Shown: positions 6,281 to 9,022 of the stretch, piece by piece
Layout: the number at the start of each line of letters is the position of its first letter
Numbering within the stretch: position 1 is the first letter of the stretch
Assembly: GCA_030613765.1 (NCBI GenBank)
Contig: JAUWLI010000098.1
Coordinates: 1-9,022 of the forward strand
Source of the DNA: Phycisphaerae bacterium
Lineage (GTDB): Bacteria > Planctomycetota > Phycisphaerae > Sedimentisphaerales > SG8-4
Reading direction: 5' to 3'
DNA length: 9,022 nucleotides
Made by a program: the position numbers and the translations under genes
Notes under the pieces: generated by a model
Told to the model about the DNA's origin: nothing
What the model saw: the letters and a program-made list of their open reading frames with translations, nothing else
The model's database searches: none

Positions 6281-8938
6281 CTACTCAACCTTCTTATAAA
6301 ATTCAGCTTCACGATCGGAAAGCCTATTCTGCTCAATCATTGTGCGGATACGCTGCAAATCGATATCTCGAGGCTCACCGCCCGCGGACTGTGTCCCTGC
6401 AGATTTGCCGATACCGGCGCCAATGACCTGCAAAAACCTGTTTACAGAAACCGTCGATACAAGTATTGCCACTAAGAGTACGCCCACTACAAAATATCGG
6501 GACCACAGCTTTGCTGTTGCGTTATGGGGACGCAACAAATGTTCTTTTTTTACAACCGCCTTTGCCGGGTAACGACATCGGTCACAATATAAGCAATCCA
6601 TTTGGTCTTTGCCGGTGAGCCCGAACTCGCAATTGCCGAACTTTTTCGCCGGCACATATCGCTTTAGTATGACCACCTTGTTAAGCAGTGACAGAAAAGC
6701 TCCGACGGGACACAGACATCTACACCAGAAGCGAGTATAAAAAACCGAGCCTGTCAGGGCTATCAACACGATTAGTAATAGGGGCCCAAATATTGATAAT
6801 TGCCAAAATTGAAAATTGAAAATTGAGATGAGGGGATCTGCTGCCAGAGTCGTTCGGTTTCTGGAAAAAAAGAAGACAATTATAACAACTAAAAGAACCC
6901 CATATTTGACAAATCTCGCTTTTTGCATCGATTCCACCGATATCGGGTGCTTGAATCTTTCAGGCACAACATACCCGAGCAATTCCTGTACGGCTCCGAA
7001 TGGACAGATGTAACCACAATAGAGATTGCCGAAAGATATTACCAAAATTGGTATTCCTATCACCAGCAGAAATGCTCCAGACAATCCCACAGCAGGAGCC
7101 TGCAAAGACAGTATGCTCGCCACTTGTTCGCTGGAATACTGAGTGTTCAAAATGATACCGCCGACCACAAGATTAAGGCAAAGAACTGCCAATCTGCTCC
7201 AAAATCCTCCTCGGTAGGTTACAATCAAAGCAAGTGCGAAAGCGCCTAATAAATATATCCCGTGGGTGTCTGTCAGGTTGGCCAGACGAGTTTTTTCTTT
7301 GAGCTCAGGTTCAAGAGTATGGCCGAGAACTTGGCTGGCGAACCTGTGGGCCGAAGTTTGAAGTGCCGAAAGAATGGCTTCGGAGCTGACGGTGGCCCCG
7401 GTCACCGAGTGGACATCCGCAAAAGGCTGAAGCCCGAAAAGCTTGCGTCTGTTGAGGCGGTCATAAAAGGCCGGGTTGTTTGTTCCGGGGGGGGCACCTC
7501 TTGGTGCATCCGCTTGACTAAGGAGGTTAAGGTATGCAGGAGTTTCGTTGGACCGTATTATATGGAAGTTAATCAATCTGCCGGTTGTATCTACATGGAT
7601 ACCAAGATTCATCTTCCCGCCAAAACCACGAACCTCGGGTGCCAAGTCTTCAGAGCTAAAAATGTATCCAGTCAGTTTATCGTTGGCGTCGCAAACCCTG
7701 AAATAATTGATTTTTCCCCCCCTGCTTTCTTGCGAAGGCAAGAAGGGGGGGCCAGGAACAGTTGATTTCTCCTCAATGCTCATCTCACCGGCAAGTGCTT
7801 GAGCTGCATACTGTGGTAATGATGGCCTCAGCTTCGCACCAGCCTCAGCAAGCAGGTTCGAGCACAAGACGATGCATACTCCGATACCAAACAGGATGTA
7901 GCCAAACCTGCGTAGCCTGAAGATGATTGTGTCTATAGAACAAATTTTTTCCGTCTTATATATTCTTAGTACAGCAGCCGGCGTATTGGCCAGAATAAAC
8001 AGTATAAAGACAAGTATTGTGAGCTTTACCCCAAGTACCGGAACAAGAATAAGGCCTGTTAACAATCCCCCGGCTGAAGCCCCAATATGGTCGGCCATTT
8101 CGAGTTTACTGCCGGCCTGCCCCGCCTCAAACCCGGAATCAGCAAGCCCCCTGGCAGCCAGTGGGAAATAGCACCCTGTGCATAGACCGCACAAAACAAA
8201 CGCGCTCCCAAAAATAAGGTGTGTCCATTGCTGGGCCGGCCAAAAAGCAATTGTGCTCAGGATTAGCGCGTGCACAAGTATTACCGAAAATAACAGAATC
8301 TGCGGTTGAGTTTTCCTTTCGCCTAAAAGCAAATGCCTGATTAGGATAGCGCCGGCGGTTAAACCAACCATAAATACAGACGAAATAATCCCGATGTGCA
8401 GATACAGCGAGCCAAACCGGATTTGGTACAGGTAACACAGAGAAATCACCATTCCAATCCCTAAACAACCGGCCGAGAAAACCAAAAAGGTACTGTCAAA
8501 ACTTGGGTTATTCTCTTGCCGAGTTGTTTGCAGGGACCCCGTTTTGCGGTTCTTTTGCAATACGGGAACCCTCAAAATATAGATGATTCGCAAGGCTATA
8601 AAAACCAGAATTGGGATAACAAACGCTAATGGACCGGCCAGGACCAGGTATTTAACAAATGTAGTGACCGGTGCTTCAGATTGTTTCGCTGCAAGCAGCA
8701 AACTGTATAAGTGCGTTAGAGGCTTGGAATCACGATTAATCAAAAGCTCCTCAGGCAAATCCGCAGTGGAATAATTCTCGAGGGCGGTCGAGGCCCGACC
8801 CGGCAAATAAACGGAAAGTAAAGCTTCCGGCGGGTAAACACCTTTTCCGCCTTCTATTGATGCAAAGCGGTCTCGTAAAGTGCCGGGATTACTGGTGAGG
8901 TTTTCAGAATCTGATAACCTTACCAGTAATCCCGGCAC
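6281..8938 (-). CDS. Membrane redox fusion: spermidine-synthase-like tail and membrane domain + FMN-binding + NosR/NapH-like 4Fe-4S (5' end unreliable)
   Basis: An 885-codon frame. Residues 1-90 (NPGTLRDRFASIEGG, PLTHLYSLLLAA) resemble the C-terminus of a spermidine-synthase-like domain. Residues 93-363 are about seven membrane segments with EMADHIGASAGGLLTGL, as in membrane-fused SpeE-like proteins. Residues 410-535 are an FMN-binding domain with DVHSVTGATVSS, where T516 would carry covalent FMN added by an ApbE-type enzyme. Residues 560-835 are a NosR/NapH-like six-span domain with CGYICP (641-646), CRCLCP (739-744) and C770, C782, C785, C788. Positive charges (RLRR, YRGGFWSR, LLNKVVILKR) put the Fe-S motifs inside and the flavin outside. 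Electron transfer from the cytoplasm to an outer acceptor is inferred; the acceptor is unknown. The only start (GTG 8938) lies in a fold-back and has no ribosome site, so the true N-terminus, probably the methyltransferase fold, is missing. Confidence 0.88.
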   Translation of the reverse strand: MPGLLVRLSDSENLTSNPGTLRDRFASIEGGKGVYPPEALLSVYLPGRASTALENYSTADLPEELLINRDSKPLTHLYSLLLAAKQSEAPVTTFVKYLVLAGPLAFVIPILVFIALRIIYILRVPVLQKNRKTGSLQTTRQENNPSFDSTFLVFSAGCLGIGMVISLCYLYQIRFGSLYLHIGIISSVFMVGLTAGAILIRHLLLGERKTQPQILLFSVILVHALILSTIAFWPAQQWTHLIFGSAFVLCGLCTGCYFPLAARGLADSGFEAGQAGSKLEMADHIGASAGGLLTGLILVPVLGVKLTILVFILFILANTPAAVLRIYKTEKICSIDTIIFRLRRFGYILFGIGVCIVLCSNLLAEAGAKLRPSLPQYAAQALAGEMSIEEKSTVPGPPFLPSQESRGGKINYFRVCDANDKLTGYIFSSEDLAPEVRGFGGKMNLGIHVDTTGRLINFHIIRSNETPAYLNLLSQADAPRGAPPGTNNPAFYDRLNRRKLFGLQPFADVHSVTGATVSSEAILSALQTSAHRFASQVLGHTLEPELKEKTRLANLTDTHGIYLLGAFALALIVTYRGGFWSRLAVLCLNLVVGGIILNTQYSSEQVASILSLQAPAVGLSGAFLLVIGIPILVISFGNLYCGYICPFGAVQELLGYVVPERFKHPISVESMQKARFVKYGVLLVVIIVFFFSRNRTTLAADPLISIFNFQFWQLSIFGPLLLIVLIALTGSVFYTRFWCRCLCPVGAFLSLLNKVVILKRYVPAKKFGNCEFGLTGKDQMDCLYCDRCRYPAKAVVKKEHLLRPHNATAKLWSRYFVVGVLLVAILVSTVSVNRFLQVIGAGIGKSAGTQSAGGEPRDIDLQRIRTMIEQNRLSDREAEFYKKVE
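7487..7507. repeat. G-run with hairpin inside the FMN-domain coding region
   Basis: Eight Gs (7487-7494) run into a 5-bp hairpin GCACC-TCTT-GGTGC (7494-7498/7503-7507). On the coding strand it encodes DAPRGAPPG, residues 477-485, in a loop between FMN-domain elements (before NNPAFYDRL). It resembles the larger palindrome at 7716-7751 in having a homopolymer G/C run next to a small stem. A run of eight is also a likely place for a sequencing length error, although the frame is intact as given. Confidence 0.45.
7716..7751. repeat. GC-run palindrome in the linker before the FMN domain
   Basis: Seven Cs (7716-7722) and seven Gs (7745-7751) flank an inner perfect stem TTCTTGC-GAAG-GCAAGAA (7727-7733/7738-7744), with a 4-base bulge TGCT on one side. 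On the coding strand it supplies PPFLPSQESRGG (residues 397-408), just between the last segment of the first membrane domain and the FMN domain. It looks like a small palindromic insertion that kept the frame. Confidence 0.65.
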
Positions 8939-9022
8939 ATTACGAGACCGCTTTGCATCAATAGAAGGCGGAAGTAGTGTTTACCCTCCTGAAGCTTTAC
9001 TTTCCGTTTATTTGCCTGGTCG
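8796..9022. repeat. Long inverted repeat (fold-back) at the right edge, arms 92% identical
   Basis: Positions p and 17818-p are complementary along arms of 113 bases, 8796-8908 and 8910-9022, centred on the 11-base palindrome TCAGAATCTGA (8904-8914). I count 9 mismatches and no gaps. Five are silent third-position changes in the redox gene's frame (for example three CCG/CCT pairs), one gives Glu/Asp, and three clustered changes alter KG to SS. The arms therefore behave as two diverged coding copies. The repeat reaches the window edge, so its real length is unknown. Confidence 0.9.
8880..9022 (+). other. Mirror copy of the redox gene's 5' coding segment, running off the window
   Basis: Read on the plus strand from the GTG at 8880, the right arm gives 47 codons that match the start of the minus-strand protein: LTSNPGTLRDRFASIEGG, then SS where the other copy has KG, then VYPPEALLSVYLPG. 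It has no ribosome site, and its first 10 or so codons are the complement of the other copy. It is the visible end of either a second homologous gene or a strain variant joined tail-to-tail by the assembly; it should not be counted as a proven gene. Confidence 0.4.

Noticed and set aside
7262..7765. Plus-strand open frame of 167 codons inside the redox gene
   Set aside because: It lies antisense to the FMN-domain coding region, whose motifs are clear on the minus strand. Its peptide shows no domain pattern.

Overview
The window looks like an assembled bacterial contig, probably from an uncultured planctomycete (Phycisphaerae/Sedimentisphaerales-like). That placement is an inference from gene style: an excisionase-type helix-turn-helix fused in front of a receiver domain, an HDOD-GAF-histidine kinase, a GAF protein with a basic coiled-coil start, and a very large membrane redox fusion. 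No marker gene is present to prove it. The left edge cuts an aconitase gene. The right edge ends inside a long inverted repeat that looks like a fold-back.

Left part (1-1122, minus strand): two TCA-cycle genes lie in tandem. An Aquifex-type aconitase (first 190 residues only) follows a fumarase gene that has lost about three quarters of its length in frame, so its N-terminus is joined directly to its C-terminal domain. A doubtful 50-codon reading frame and a TTAACA/TGTTAA dyad lie upstream. A complete tRNA-Thr(TGT) gene sits at 1359-1430 on the minus strand. About 720 bases after it hold no recognisable gene.

Centre (2155-6209, plus strand): a signalling cluster. A sigma70-like promoter precedes an HTH-receiver protein (2253-2819). 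An HDOD-GAF-histidine kinase follows (2924-5149), then a coiled-coil GAF protein (5451-6209). The kinase keeps its H, N, G1 and G2 boxes and the receiver keeps its acidic pocket, phospho-Asp, Ser and Lys. They form a plausible cognate pair whose output would be DNA binding through the HTH. The GAF protein may be an extra sensor. No signal can be read from the sequence.

Right part (6281-9022, minus strand, convergent with the signalling genes): an 885-codon open frame combining the tail of a spermidine-synthase-like domain, its multi-span membrane domain, a covalent-FMN-type domain and a NosR/NapH-like membrane 4Fe-4S domain. Charge distribution puts the flavin domain outside and the Fe-S motifs inside, as expected for a protein carrying electrons across the membrane. 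Its true N-terminus is missing, because its upstream sequence is an inverted, 92% identical copy of its own coding sequence.

The points most worth following are the redox fusion, the diverged fold-back at the right edge, the collapsed fumarase, and short GC-rich palindromes that sit in frame inside coding sequence.
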